DNA of 64,000 nt from CAVSSX01 sp963730735 (GCA_963730735.1 CAVSSX010000010.1:62001-126000); one strand, 5' to 3'; counted from the first letter of the stretch, positions 1 to 8,777 are shown. Notes: a model not told the origin generated them from the sequence alone. Translations and numbers: made by a program.

Positions 1-2
1 TG

Positions 3-1211
3 GCGGCCCCCGGTGGCGTGGCCACGGCCGCCGCCCGGTTCTCCGGCCTGGTCGCCGCCTACCTCCTCCTGGTCATGGTGCTGGTCATGGCCCGCATCCC
101 GGTCATCGAGCGCTCGGTCGGGCAGATCCGCCTGGCCCGGTGGCACCGCCGCATCGGCGGCTGGCCCATCCTGCTGGTGGCCGCCCACGCCATCCTCGTG
201 ACCTGGGCCGTGGCCGTCACCTCCCGGAGCGGCTTCGGCCCGACGCTGGTGCGGTTCCTGCGGACCTACCCCGACCTCCTGGCGGCCACGGTCGGCTTCG
301 CCCTGCTGGTGGCCATCGGGGTCAGCTCCTACCGGCGCTGCCGCCGCCGGCTGCGCTACGAGACGTGGTGGGCCCTCCACCTCTACGTGTACCTGGCCCT
401 GGCCCTGTCCTTCCCCCACGAGATGCTCGGGGCGTCGTTCGCCCAGCACCCCCTGACCCGGGTGTGGTGGGCCACCATGTGGGGCCTGACCATCGGGCTG
501 GTCGTCCTCTACCGCATCGTCCTGCCGGTCCGCCGGACCTTCACCCACCGCCTGCGGGTGGCGTGGGTCCGCCAGGAGAGCCCCGGCGTCACCTCGATCA
601 TCTGCCGGGGCCGGCACCTCGAGCGCCTGCAGCTGGAAGGCGGCCAGTTCTGCCAGTGGCGCTTCCTCACCCGGGGCATGTGGTGGCAGGCCCACCCCTA
701 CTCGGTCTCGGCCCTCCCCCGGCCGCCCTTCATCCGCCTCACGGTCAAGAGCCTCGGGGACCACAGCCACGGGCTGTCCACCATCCCCCTCGGGACCCGG
801 GTGGCCATCGAGGGCCCCTACGGCAGCTTCACCCGCCACGCCGTCGCCGGCGACGCCGTGGCCCTCATCGGGGCCGGGGTGGGGGTCACCCCGCTCCGGG
901 CCCTGCTCGAGGACCTGCCGCCCAGCGTGGACGCCTCGGTGGTCCTGCGGGCCACCACCCCCGAGGACCTGCCCCTCTCCGATGAGTTCGCCGGGCTGAT
1001 CGAGCAGCGGGACGGCCAACTGCACGAGGTGATGGGCCCGGGCGGGTCGGTGAGGATGGACGAGCCGCTGTTGGCCCGCCTCATCCCCGACCTGGCCTCG
1101 AGGGACGTGTTCGTCTGCGGACCGGCCCGGTTCACCGCCGACGTGCTGGCCGCCGTCCGGGCGCTGGGCACGCCGGCCCACCGCATCCACCACGAGGCGT
1201 TCGCCTTCTGA
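3..1211 (+). CDS. Ferric reductase-like transmembrane flavoprotein (5' partial)
   Basis: Membrane oxidoreductase that should pass electrons from NAD(P)H through FAD to heme. The first 170 visible residues are membrane helices of the ferric reductase-like fold, with candidate heme-ligand histidines in the WHRR, AAHAIL and LHLYVY segments. A cytosolic FNR-like half follows: HPYSVSALP (FAD binding, near residue 225), GPYGSF, GAGVGVTPLRALL (NADP loop, near 284) and VFVCGP near the C-terminus. A GTG at position 18 could be read as a start, but it has no ribosome site and related proteins carry more sequence upstream, so the gene almost certainly begins outside the window. Its TGA overlaps the ATG of the next gene. 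The family call is firm; the physiological acceptor is unknown. Confidence 0.85.
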   Translation, partial: AAPGGVATAAARFSGLVAAYLLLVMVLVMARIPVIERSVGQIRLARWHRRIGGWPILLVAAHAILVTWAVAVTSRSGFGPTLVRFLRTYPDLLAATVGFALLVAIGVSSYRRCRRRLRYETWWALHLYVYLALALSFPHEMLGASFAQHPLTRVWWATMWGLTIGLVVLYRIVLPVRRTFTHRLRVAWVRQESPGVTSIICRGRHLERLQLEGGQFCQWRFLTRGMWWQAHPYSVSALPRPPFIRLTVKSLGDHSHGLSTIPLGTRVAIEGPYGSFTRHAVAGDAVALIGAGVGVTPLRALLEDLPPSVDASVVLRATTPEDLPLSDEFAGLIEQRDGQLHEVMGPGGSVRMDEPLLARLIPDLASRDVFVCGPARFTADVLAAVRALGTPAHRIHHEAFAF

Positions 1212-1849
1212 TGGTCGGTCGAGCCGTGTGGCGGGCCCGCCGGGCCATCCTGATCCTGAGCGGCACGCTCGGCGCCATGCTCCTGGTCCTCGAGTTCCAC
1301 ACCCCGGATGCGTCCCACCCGGCCGGGCGCCGGTCGGCGCCGTCGGTGGCCATGCCCGACACCACCGCCACCACCGACCCGGGCCCGCCGACCACCACCG
1401 GGCCCGACACCGAGCCCACCACCCTCCCGTCCACCGCCCCGACGCCAGCCGGCGGGTCGGCCCCCACCACGACGGTGCCCACCACGACGGCCGCCCCTCC
1501 GGCAGCCTCGTCCACGCCGGCGAGCTCGGGTGAGGCCCCCACGCCTTCGGCCGGCAACCCGCCGACCAGCGCAAACGCCACCGTCGAGGCCCCGGCGGTC
1601 GTGGCCCCCACGACCTCAACCTCTACTTCAACGTCAACCTCGACCACACCGACCACCACCCCGTCGACCACCACCACGACGACCACGCCGGCCACCACCC
1701 TCCGTCCCTCGGTGGCCGGCCAGCGGGCCACGACCCGGACACCGGGGACGGCCACGGTGACCCCGCCGACCACGACGCCCCGAACCCTCTCGAGACGCAG
1801 CGGGGGGAGCACCCGCCCGGCCGGGCGGGTCACCCACACCGCCCCGTAG
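1211..1849 (+). CDS. Membrane-anchored Thr/Pro-rich protein
   Basis: A 212-residue protein with one N-terminal hydrophobic segment (about residues 10-27, ILILSGTLGAMLLVL), then a long low-complexity tail of Thr, Pro, Ala and Ser. Its ATG overlaps the stop of the flavoprotein gene (TGATG), so the two are translationally coupled. In many actinobacteria the partner of such a reductase is a protein with a similar N-terminus that ends in an FMN-binding domain. No such domain is visible here, and the reading frame closes 123 bases before the next gene. It may be a shortened partner or a surface stalk. The function is not known. Confidence 0.6.
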   Translation: MVGRAVWRARRAILILSGTLGAMLLVLEFHTPDASHPAGRRSAPSVAMPDTTATTDPGPPTTTGPDTEPTTLPSTAPTPAGGSAPTTTVPTTTAAPPAASSTPASSGEAPTPSAGNPPTSANATVEAPAVVAPTTSTSTSTSTSTTPTTTPSTTTTTTTPATTLRPSVAGQRATTRTPGTATVTPPTTTPRTLSRRSGGSTRPAGRVTHTAP

Positions 1850-1971
1850 GGGGCCGCCGGCGGGCAACCGGAGGGGCGTCAGAATCGTCATCCAACTGCC
1901 CCACACCGCTGCCCGGCCACCTGACAAGGTGGCGTCGAGGCGACCGTCGCCACTCGACAGGAGGATGCGCC

Positions 1972-2796
1972 ATGCGGACACTGACCACTCCCGACGGCGT
2001 CGTGATCGCCTACAAGGACTGGGGCTCGGGCCAGCCGATCGTGTTCAGCCACGGGTGGCCCCTGTGCTCGGACGACTGGGACGCCCAGCTGCTGTTCTTC
2101 GTGAACCACGGCTACCGGGTGGTGGCCCACGACCGCCGCGGCCACGGGCGCTCGATGCAGACGGGCGAGGGGCACGACATGGACCACTACGCCGACGACC
2201 TGGCGGCGGTGGTCGAGCATCTCGACCTGCACGACGCCGTCCACGTCGGCCACTCGACCGGGGGCGGCGAAGTGGTCCGCTACCTGGCCCGGCACGGCGA
2301 GAGCCGGGTGGCCAAGGCCGTGCTGATCAGCTCGGTCCCCCCGTTGATGCTGAAGACCGAGGCCAACCCGGGGGGCCTCGACAAGGAGGTCTTCGACGGG
2401 TTCCAGGTCCAGGTGGCCACCAACCGGGCCCAGTTCTACCGCGACCTGCCCGAAGGCCCCTTCTACGGCTTCAACCGGCCCGGGGCCACCGTCTACCCGG
2501 GCGTCATCGACAACTGGTGGCGACAGGGCATGATCGGCGGCGCCAAGGCCCACTACGACGGCATCGTGGCCTTCTCCCAGACCGACTTCACCGAGGACCT
2601 GAAGGGCATCTCGGTGCCGGTGCTGGTCATGCACGGGGACGACGACCAGATCGTGCCGTATGCCGATTCCGGACCGCTGTCGGCCAAGCTGGTGCAGAAC
2701 GGGACGCTCAAGACCTATCCCGGCTTCCCCCACGGCATGCCGACGACCGAGGCGGCGACCATCAACGCCGACCTGCTGGCGTTCATCCAGAGCTGA
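1972..2796 (+). CDS. Alpha/beta hydrolase, non-heme chloroperoxidase type
   Basis: A 274-residue alpha/beta hydrolase with the expected triad: Ser95 in the nucleophile elbow GHSTGG, an Asp near residue 223 in HGDDDQIVP, and His254 in FPHGMP. The oxyanion-hole region HGWPLCSDDW and the length match cofactor-free haloperoxidases and arylesterases. These can act as esterases or perhydrolases, and the natural substrate cannot be read from sequence. An AGGAGG ribosome site precedes the ATG. The gene stands alone, with about 120 bases of non-coding DNA upstream and 150 downstream. Confidence 0.85.
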   Translation: MRTLTTPDGVVIAYKDWGSGQPIVFSHGWPLCSDDWDAQLLFFVNHGYRVVAHDRRGHGRSMQTGEGHDMDHYADDLAAVVEHLDLHDAVHVGHSTGGGEVVRYLARHGESRVAKAVLISSVPPLMLKTEANPGGLDKEVFDGFQVQVATNRAQFYRDLPEGPFYGFNRPGATVYPGVIDNWWRQGMIGGAKAHYDGIVAFSQTDFTEDLKGISVPVLVMHGDDDQIVPYADSGPLSAKLVQNGTLKTYPGFPHGMPTTEAATINADLLAFIQS

Positions 2797-2944
2797 GCGG
2801 GCGGCCGGGACGTCTCGGACCGGAATTCGCAGTTCCAGGGGATGTTTCACGTTCTCGCGGCAGACTGTCGATCGCGGGGCGGCCCGCTCGTCGTATCAGG
2901 TGAGCGGCCCCACAGGTCGGGCCGACCGACAAGGGAGGACAGCA

Positions 2945-3292
2945 ATGGCCGAATACTTGATCCTGATCTACGGGGACGAATCGGCGGTGGGCACGACCGC
3001 GGCCGACGGCGACGAGCAGCTCGGGCAGGCCCACGCCGACTTCGCCGAGGCCAACGGATCGGCGCTGCGGGGTGGCAACGCCCTCCAGCTCACGTCCACC
3101 GCCACCTCGATCCGCCGCCAGGCGTCCGGGGAGTTCACGGTGACCGACGGGGCGTTCGCCGAGACCAAGGAGGCCCTGGGCGGGTACTACCTGATCGAGG
3201 CGGCCGACCTCGACGAGGCCCTGGCCATCGCCAAGCAGGTCCCGATGCCCAACGGTGGCGTCGAGGTCCGGCCGATCTGGAACATGGGCTGA
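2945..3292 (+). CDS. YCII-related (DGPF) domain protein
   Basis: A small cytoplasmic protein of 115 residues starting MAEYLILIYGDE, with the YCII/DGPF ferredoxin-like fold; the signature is seen in GGYYLIEAADLDEALAIAK and VEVRPIW. AGGGAGGACAGCA before the ATG supplies the ribosome site. Proteins of this family are commonly encoded next to a SigJ-like ECF sigma factor with a C-terminal helical extension, and that is the arrangement here: the stop TGA overlaps the probable start of the sigma gene. The biochemical role of the pair is not established; a regulatory or sensing role is inference. Confidence 0.85.
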   Translation: MAEYLILIYGDESAVGTTAADGDEQLGQAHADFAEANGSALRGGNALQLTSTATSIRRQASGEFTVTDGAFAETKEALGGYYLIEAADLDEALAIAKQVPMPNGGVEVRPIWNMG

Positions 3293-4543
3293 TCGGGGCG
3301 TCGGCACCCGGCAGGACGGCCGCCGAGGCGGCCGTCGCCGATGCGCACCGTCGCGAGTGGGCCTTCGTGCTCGCCGCGACGGTGCGCGTCACCGGCGACC
3401 TCGACGTGGCCGAGGAGTGCGTCCAGGACGCCTACGCCAGCGCGCTGGTCCGCTGGCCGGCCGACGGGATCCCGCTCGCGCCCCGGCGCCTGGCTGACCA
3501 CCGTCGCCCGCCGGCGGGCCATCGACGTGGCCCGTCGTCGCACGACCCACGACCGGACGCTGCCGCTGCTGGTCGAGCGGGCCGAGGTGCCCGGACCCGA
3601 GCTCCCCGGCGCACCGACGGTGGTCGACGACCGGCTCCGCCTGATCTTCACGTGTTGCCACCCGGCCCTGTCGACCGAGGCCCAGGTGGCGCTCACCCTC
3701 CGCCTGGTCTGCGGGCTGACCACGGCCGAGGTCGCGCGGGCGTTCCTGGTCAGCGAGCCGACGATGGCGGCGAGGCTCACCCGGGCCAAGAAGAAGATCA
3801 GCGCCGCCCGGATCCCCTACCGGGTCCCGCCGCTCGAGGAGCTGCCGGCCCGGACCGACGCCGTGCTGACCGTGGTCCACCTGCTCTTCGCCACCGGGCA
3901 CACGGCGCCGTCGGGCGCCGACCTGCTCCGGCTCGACCTGGTCGAGCGGGCCCTCGACCTGGCCCGCATCCTGCGGGACCTGCTCCCCGACGACGGGGAC
4001 GTCGCCGGCCTGCTGGCCCTCATCCTGCTCACCGACGCCCGGCGCTCGACCCGGGTGGGCGCCGACGGCGCCCTGGTGCTCCTGGCCGACCAGGACCGGT
4101 CCGGCTGGGACCGCACCGCCATCGTCGAAGGGGTGGGGTTGGTCCACGAAGCGTTGCGGCGACGGCCCCCGGGACGGTTCGCCCTCATGGCGGCCATCGC
4201 CGCCGTGCACGCCGAGGCGCCCGAGTGGGACGCCACCGACTGGCGACAGATCGTCGAGCTCTACGACCTGCTGCTGCGCATCTGGCCCTCGCCGGTCGTC
4301 GCCCTCAACCGGGCCGTCGCCGTGGGCCTGGCCGACGGTCCGGCCGCCGGACTTGCCCAGCTCGATGGGCTGGCCGAGGAGCCGGTGCTCGCCACCTACA
4401 GCTACCTGGCCGCCGCCCGGGCCGACTTCCTGCGCCAGCTCGGGCGCACCGAAGAAGCTCGCGCCGCCTACGAGGAGGCCCGACTGTTGAACGAGAATGC
4501 CGTCGAGCGGGAGTTCCTCGCCGCCCGCCTCGACGGGCTGTGA
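3289..4543 (+). CDS. ECF sigma factor with C-terminal DUF6596-type extension, frameshifted
   Basis: RNA polymerase sigma factor of the ECF class that travels with YCII proteins. Sigma region 2 (AHRREWAFVLAATVRV, then AEECVQDAYASALVRW) lies in one frame. From about position 3480 the protein continues in another frame with PGAWLTTVARRRAIDVARRR, region 4 (LTLRLVCGLTTAEVARAFL) and the helical extension ending in TPR-like repeats. Removing one base near 3478-3483 restores a protein of about 417 residues, the usual family length. No ATG or GTG opens the first frame. A CTG at 3289 overlapping the preceding TGA is the likeliest start. The break may be a sequencing error or a true frameshift. Confidence 0.75.
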
Positions 4544-4562
4544 CCGAGAGGACGTGCGGTCC

Positions 4563-4760
4563 CTACGCCTGCGTCCCCGAGCCCACCGAACGCCGGCGCC
4601 ACGCCACGAGGTCGGCCACGACGGTGGCCAGGATGCCGACGATGAGGATCGCCTGCACGACCACCATGGCCGTCGGTCGATGCCCGGACAGCTCCACCCC
4701 TACCATGACCAGCACGGCCACCGCCAGGACCACCCGGACCCACAGCCACTTGGTCAGCAT
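4563..4760 (-). CDS. Small two-helix membrane protein
   Basis: A 65-residue protein made mostly of two hydrophobic helices (about residues 6-22 and 30-50) joined by a short polar turn, with a basic, polar C-terminus. The start at 4760 is chosen because GGGAG lies just upstream on the minus strand and because the N-terminal extension available further upstream is polar and unconvincing. It is convergent with the sigma-factor gene. I recognise no family. Confidence 0.5.
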   Translation of the reverse strand: MLTKWLWVRVVLAVAVLVMVGVELSGHRPTAMVVVQAILIVGILATVVADLVAWRRRSVGSGTQA

Positions 4761-5018
4761 CGCTGCTCCCGGCGCTCGCTGGTGCCGGTGTCTGTGGCCA
4801 TCGGTTCCTCCAATCCGACCCAGTACCATCCCGGGTCGTCGACTGGCTGTCGGCTGCGGTCAGTCTTCCCGGTCGCCCGACCACGAAAACGTCGCAGCGA
4901 GCGAGCACGGGTGCGACAATCGTGCTCGTCCCACCGGGGCCAGCATCCAATGTCTGCTTTCGGGCGAGCAGCACCAGTTCGATTGCCCGTCGCCCACGTC
5001 CACGCTTCGGAGGCCGCT

Positions 5019-5675
5019 ATGTCCCAGGTCCGGGTCCACAACTTCTCTGTCTCACTGGACGGGTTCGGCACCGGGGAGGGCATGACCTTCGAGGACCCGT
5101 TCGGCCACGCCAAGCAACGCCTGCATGAGTGGTTCTTCCCCACCCGATGCTTTCGCTCGATGATCGGCCAGCCCGGTGGCACCGTCGGCATCGACAACGC
5201 CTTCGCCGAGCGCAACTTCGTAGGGGTCGGGGCGGAGATCATGGGCCGAGGAAAGTTCGGGCCCCAATCGGGCCCGTGGACCGACCTCGGCGCCGACGAC
5301 GAGTGGCAGGGCTGGTGGGGGCCGAACCCGCCGTTCCACACCCCGGTGTTCGTGCTGACGCACCACCCACGCCCGTCGATCGAGATGGAGGGCGGCACGG
5401 TGTTCCACTTCGTCGACGCCAGCCCCGAGGAGGCGCTCGACCTGGCCCGCCAGGCCGCCGGTGACCTCGACGTGCGCATCGGTGGTGGCCCGACCATGGT
5501 CCGAGAATTCCTGGCCGCCGATCTCATCGACAGTCTGCACCTCGCCGTGGTGCCGATCGTGCTCGGCCGCGGCGCTCGTCTGTGGGACGGACTCGAGGGC
5601 GTCGAGACGCGCTTCGACGTCGAGACCGTGGCGTCACCGAGCGGCGTCATGCACCTGACTTTCACCCGCCGGTAG
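5019..5675 (+). CDS. Dihydrofolate reductase-like (RibD C-terminal) reductase
   Basis: A 218-residue member of the DHFR/RibD-C superfamily. The N-terminus VRVHNFSVSLDGFGTGEGM is the typical first strand and substrate loop. MGRGKFGP, then FVLTHHPRP and IGGGPTMVREFLAADLIDSLHLAVVPIVLGRG, are the hallmark dinucleotide-binding and C-terminal strands. Enzymes of this fold reduce pterin or ribosylamino-pyrimidine substrates with NADPH, but this subgroup is uncharacterised. CGGAGG sits 6 bases before the ATG. The gene is monocistronic. Confidence 0.85.
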   Translation: MSQVRVHNFSVSLDGFGTGEGMTFEDPFGHAKQRLHEWFFPTRCFRSMIGQPGGTVGIDNAFAERNFVGVGAEIMGRGKFGPQSGPWTDLGADDEWQGWWGPNPPFHTPVFVLTHHPRPSIEMEGGTVFHFVDASPEEALDLARQAAGDLDVRIGGGPTMVREFLAADLIDSLHLAVVPIVLGRGARLWDGLEGVETRFDVETVASPSGVMHLTFTRR

Positions 5676-6244
5676 CCAATCCCCCACGGTCCGACTGCGT
5701 GAGGGGAGCCGGGGGTCCGCCGCTACCGCGACAGCCGGATGGGTCCCGCTGCCGTCGGCGTACACCCACCCAGCCCGGCACCTACTACGCCACACGCCGG
5801 GGGTCGGGACCTGATCTGCGTTCTCGCCACCCAACCCAGTGAACCGTCGAGTTTTCGCACGACAGCGCGGCGACGTTCCGAATCGAGATATCCGCAGCAC
5901 CGACCGGTCCCGAGCCTCGGCAGCTCCGGATACTGCGTCAGTACCGTCAGTTCCGGGGGCGACCTCCCCACCGCCTACGTCCTTGTGGACGTGAGCGCCA
6001 CCGAGAGCCTCAAGATTCTCGCCAACTCGTGCGAACAAGGATCCGCTTTGGCGAGGGCGGCCCTCGCCCATGTCGCTGGTCGATGAGCCCGCGTCTCGTA
6101 GCAGGGCGAGTTCCGATAGGTCAGCGACCGCCGACACGATCGTGCGAAACCGATCAGGACGACGAACGGCCTTCTCCCGGGCGAGCACTCGCACTCCCCT
6201 CGGATGGTGGCCCTGTCCCAGCGGCAACTCTGAGCTAGGTGATG
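5676..6244. other. Gene-poor stretch upstream of tRNA-Arg
   Basis: About 570 bases with no convincing gene. Open frames exist on both strands, but none has a ribosome site, a recognisable domain or the third-position GC bias of the neighbours, and base composition is visibly less GC-rich from about 5820. The stretch ends at the 3' side of tRNA-Arg. It could be a remnant of inserted DNA, but no integrase or att repeat is seen. Confidence 0.5.
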
Positions 6245-6318
6245 CGCCCCCGGCACGACTCGAACGCGCAACCTGGTGGGTAGAAGCCACCCGCTCTATC
6301 CAGTTGAGCTACAGGGGC
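6245..6318 (-). tRNA. tRNA-Arg (anticodon TCT)
   Basis: A complete cloverleaf can be folded on the minus strand: acceptor GCCCCTG paired with CGGGGGC (one G-U), D stem GCTC/GAGC, anticodon stem GGTGG/CCACC with loop CTTCTAC, and T arm GCGCG-TTCGAGT-CGTGC. The anticodon TCT reads AGA. The 3' CCA is not encoded. A single-copy tRNA for a rare codon in a GC-rich genome is expected. Confidence 0.93.
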
Positions 6319-6393
6319 AGAGAGGAAAGCCTAACGGGCCGACCGGGCCGAGAGCTGCCACCCTCGGTGGTTCCTGCACGTGGCAGCCGCGGC

Positions 6394-6831
6394 TCAGCGA
6401 TCGAGCCAGCGCTCGAACTGACACTTGGCCGCCCGGGAGTCGGCGCCCTCGCGGTACAGCCAGGAGATCCGGCCCATCCATCCCCATTTCCCGTTGGCCA
6501 CCGAGAAGTAGATCCGGAGATACGCCATCCTCGTCACCGTGCCGTGCGTCGACACGATGAGCTTGATCTCGGTCGGGACGTGACTCTCGTCGATCAGCTG
6601 CGAACGCGCCTCGGCGAGACTGGAGGCCCCGAGGACCCGCTCGCGGTCACGGACCTCGACCGTCACACCCTGCTTGGCCCCGTACGGGCTGACCGTCTGC
6701 CGCAGGTAGTGCTCGACGGCTTGATAGCGCGACCAGTCCCACTCGGAATCGATCCAACGGACCCGCGCCCGCGTTCGAGTCCCGACCGGCATGGCGGACA
6801 TTCTGGCCCACCGAGAGCCTTGCACGCTCAT
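6394..6831 (-). CDS. Hypothetical protein
   Basis: A 145-residue frame whose protein looks real: a balanced composition, a charged aromatic N-terminal stretch (RWIDSEWDWSRYQAVEHYLR), predicted mixed alpha/beta content and a C-terminus YREGADSRAAKCQFERWLDR. No family was recognised, and no membrane segment or signal peptide is present. The start is uncertain: ATG codons lie at 6831, 6801 and 6792, and none has a clear ribosome site. It lies between two tRNA genes in a less GC-rich patch. Confidence 0.45.
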   Translation of the reverse strand: MSVQGSRWARMSAMPVGTRTRARVRWIDSEWDWSRYQAVEHYLRQTVSPYGAKQGVTVEVRDRERVLGASSLAEARSQLIDESHVPTEIKLIVSTHGTVTRMAYLRIYFSVANGKWGWMGRISWLYREGADSRAAKCQFERWLDR

Positions 6832-7027
6832 GCGATCGGGCGCGTGTCACCCCCGACCACCTGCGGTTATGTGCAACAGCCGTTCCTTGTGGCCGACGAG
6901 ACCTACCCCCGTCCGGACCGCCGCCAAACCTGCAAGGGGGGTGCGCCGGATCGAGTGCGGCCGGCGACCCTTGGAGGCGCGGCGGGCGGGCGGCCCGGGT
7001 GCATCGGTGTGGCACACTGGGCGCCTT

Positions 7028-7105
7028 GGTGGGCGTAGCTCAGCAGGTTAGAGCGCCAGGTCGTGGCCCTGGAGGCCGGGGGTTCAAGTCCCCTCGCTCA
7101 CCCCA
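7028..7105 (+). tRNA. tRNA-His (anticodon GTG)
   Basis: Acceptor GTGGGCG pairs with CGCTCAC, and the extra G(-1) typical of tRNA-His, opposite C73, is present. The D stem is GCTC/GAGC, the anticodon stem CCAGG/CCTGG and the T arm GGGGG-TTCAAGT-CCCCT. CCA is encoded at 7103-7105. The anticodon loop reads TCGTGGC, so position 33 is C rather than the nearly universal T. A strong terminator hairpin follows directly. Confidence 0.93.
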
Positions 7106-7109
7106 CTGC

Positions 7110-7138
7110 ACCGGCCCCGGCGTCCTGCCGGGGCCGGT
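7110..7138 (+). terminator. Terminator hairpin behind tRNA-His
   Basis: Perfect 12-bp stem (ACCGGCCCCGGC, loop GTCCT, then the complement), starting four bases after the tRNA's CCA. There is no T-run, as is common in high-GC actinobacteria. Confidence 0.75.
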
Positions 7139-7238
7139 CGCCGTTGCGGCCCCGACGGGGTAGCGGCGGCGGCGACCGGGGGCCCGACGGGGGCGGACCG
7201 GTGCCGGGGGTGGTCGCCGATGGCGGCAGAATGGAGCC

Positions 7239-7883
7239 ATGACGTCGATCTCCGGGGGCCCCGCACAGACCTCGGGCGGCGCCGCCCAACGCCAGCACAT
7301 CCTGGACACGGCGCTGTCACTGATGGCCCAGCGGGGCGTCGACGGCACCAGCATGCGCGACCTGGCCACGGCCGCCGGCTTGAACGTGGCGTCGATCTAC
7401 CACTACTTCCCGTCCAAGCGCGACCTGCTGGTCAGCGTCCTGGCCGAGCGGGGATTGATCGAGGGTCTCTCGGCATCGGCACCCCCACCCTTCGACGACG
7501 TCGTGACGGCCGTGCCGGCCGACGCCGACCCGGCCGGGGTCCTGACCGGGTTGATGGACGACATGCTGCAGTCGATGCTCGAAGTCGAGGACTTCGTCCG
7601 GCTGATGCTGGGCGAGGTCATGCGGGGCGACGACACCGCCCACCTCGTCGGCCACGAGCTGCTGGACACCACGCAGGAATCGCTCGAGCGCTGGCTGTCC
7701 GATACGCAGCCCGAGCTGTGCCGCCGCTCCGGCGCCCCGGCCGCCGCCCGGGTGCTGCGGGCCGTGCTCATCGGGACCTTCTTCGAGCACGTGGCCGGAG
7801 TGCTCGACGACAAGGGCGACCCGTCGGCGGCCTTCCGGCGACGGGCCGAGGAGACCACCGCCGTCCTCGATCCGGGCGCCTGA
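7239..7883 (+). CDS. TetR/AcrR family transcriptional regulator
   Basis: A 214-residue repressor-type protein. The N-terminal helix-turn-helix covers residues 13-60 (ILDTALSLMAQRGVDGTSMR, then AAGLNVASIYHYFPSKRDLL), a textbook TetR DNA-binding domain. The remaining 150 residues form the ligand-binding and dimer domain, which carries no recognisable specificity. No obvious target gene sits divergently beside it; upstream is tRNA-His and downstream a convergent gene. It probably autoregulates, but I see no clear palindrome in the short leader. Confidence 0.88.
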   Translation: MTSISGGPAQTSGGAAQRQHILDTALSLMAQRGVDGTSMRDLATAAGLNVASIYHYFPSKRDLLVSVLAERGLIEGLSASAPPPFDDVVTAVPADADPAGVLTGLMDDMLQSMLEVEDFVRLMLGEVMRGDDTAHLVGHELLDTTQESLERWLSDTQPELCRRSGAPAAARVLRAVLIGTFFEHVAGVLDDKGDPSAAFRRRAEETTAVLDPGA

Positions 7884-7887
7884 CCGG

Positions 7888-8517
7888 CTAGCGGGGCCCG
7901 AACCCGAGCCGGCGGTCGGGCAACCGGCTGAGCGACGCCCCCGGCTGCTCGACCTCGTCGATCAGGCCGTGGTCCCTGGCCTCTTCGGGCGACCAGATGG
8001 CGCCGGCGTCGAACTCGGCGGCGACCTCCGCCGACGTCCAGCCGACGGCGTCGGCCAGCCGATCACAGAACTGCTCCCACTGGCGCCGCTGGGCGTCGGC
8101 CCACCGCTCGAGGTCGCTCGCCCGGGCCGAGTAGCTGGCCTCGGGCTGGCGGACGATGAACACGGCGTGCGGCGTCGCCGTGCGGTGACTGCCGACGGCG
8201 AGCACGCCGAGGGCCGGGCCACCGACCCGACCCCGGGCCGACACGGTCACCGGCACGCCGAGGAGGTCGATCACGTCCATGAGGGCGAGCGCGGCGTCGA
8301 CGTCCCCGTCGGGGCTGTCGAGGTGCACGGTCACCCGCTCGTCGCCACTGGCATCGAGCGTCATCAGCTCCATGGCCGCCTCGGCCGACGTCGCCCCGTC
8401 GAGCCGGCCCGAGACGAGCACCACCCGCCGGGCGAAGAGGTGACTGCGGACGACGTCGCCGAAACCGCCCGACCCGGCACGGGGATCGGCGAAGGGGTCA
8501 CCGGGGCCGCCCCTCAT
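7888..8517 (-). CDS. ClpP-like protein lacking the catalytic triad
   Basis: A 209-residue protein with the ClpP/crotonase fold: DSPDGDVDAALALMDVI matches the NSPGG region of ClpP and SPEEARDHGLIDEV the C-terminal helix. Aligned by eye to the intact ClpP encoded next to it, the nucleophile Ser becomes Gly99 (in RVGGPAL), the His becomes Arg123 (FIVRQP) and the Asp becomes Gly172. It should fold like ClpP but cannot hydrolyse peptides, so it resembles ClpR-type subunits. Its ATG overlaps the stop of the upstream XRE gene (ATGA), so the two are made together. It may form mixed rings with the neighbour, which is inference. Confidence 0.8.
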   Translation of the reverse strand: MRGGPGDPFADPRAGSGGFGDVVRSHLFARRVVLVSGRLDGATSAEAAMELMTLDASGDERVTVHLDSPDGDVDAALALMDVIDLLGVPVTVSARGRVGGPALGVLAVGSHRTATPHAVFIVRQPEASYSARASDLERWADAQRRQWEQFCDRLADAVGWTSAEVAAEFDAGAIWSPEEARDHGLIDEVEQPGASLSRLPDRRLGFGPR

Positions 8518-8777
8518 GCCTCGGGCTCCCCGGCCCGCCATTCGAGCGTCCAGCCGATGGCGGCGGCGTAACGCTCCAGGGTCGATAGGCGTACGTCGCC
8601 GTTGCCCGCCTCGAGACGGGCGACCGCCGATTGCGAGGTCCCCATACGCGCCGCCACCTCGGTCTGGGAGAGCCCGAGCTCCCGGCGCCGACCGACGAGC
8701 TCGACCGACAGCGCCCGCCGACGGGTCGCCATCTCCCCGAAGCCCGGGAACACCGGCTCGTGACGTCGCTCGCTCAT
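8514..8777 (-). CDS. XRE-family helix-turn-helix regulator
   Basis: An 87-residue protein that is almost entirely a Cro/C1-type helix-turn-helix: LVGRRRELGLSQTEVAARMG, then TSQSAVARLEAGNGDVRLST. A GAGGAC ribosome site precedes the ATG. It is coupled by an ATGA overlap to the degenerate ClpP gene downstream and is divergent from the intact clpP, with 144 bases between the start codons. The obvious inference is that it controls both directions from that shared region, which includes an inverted TACC-N8-GGTA pair at 8839-8854. Confidence 0.85.
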   Translation of the reverse strand: MSERRHEPVFPGFGEMATRRRALSVELVGRRRELGLSQTEVAARMGTSQSAVARLEAGNGDVRLSTLERYAAAIGWTLEWRAGEPEA

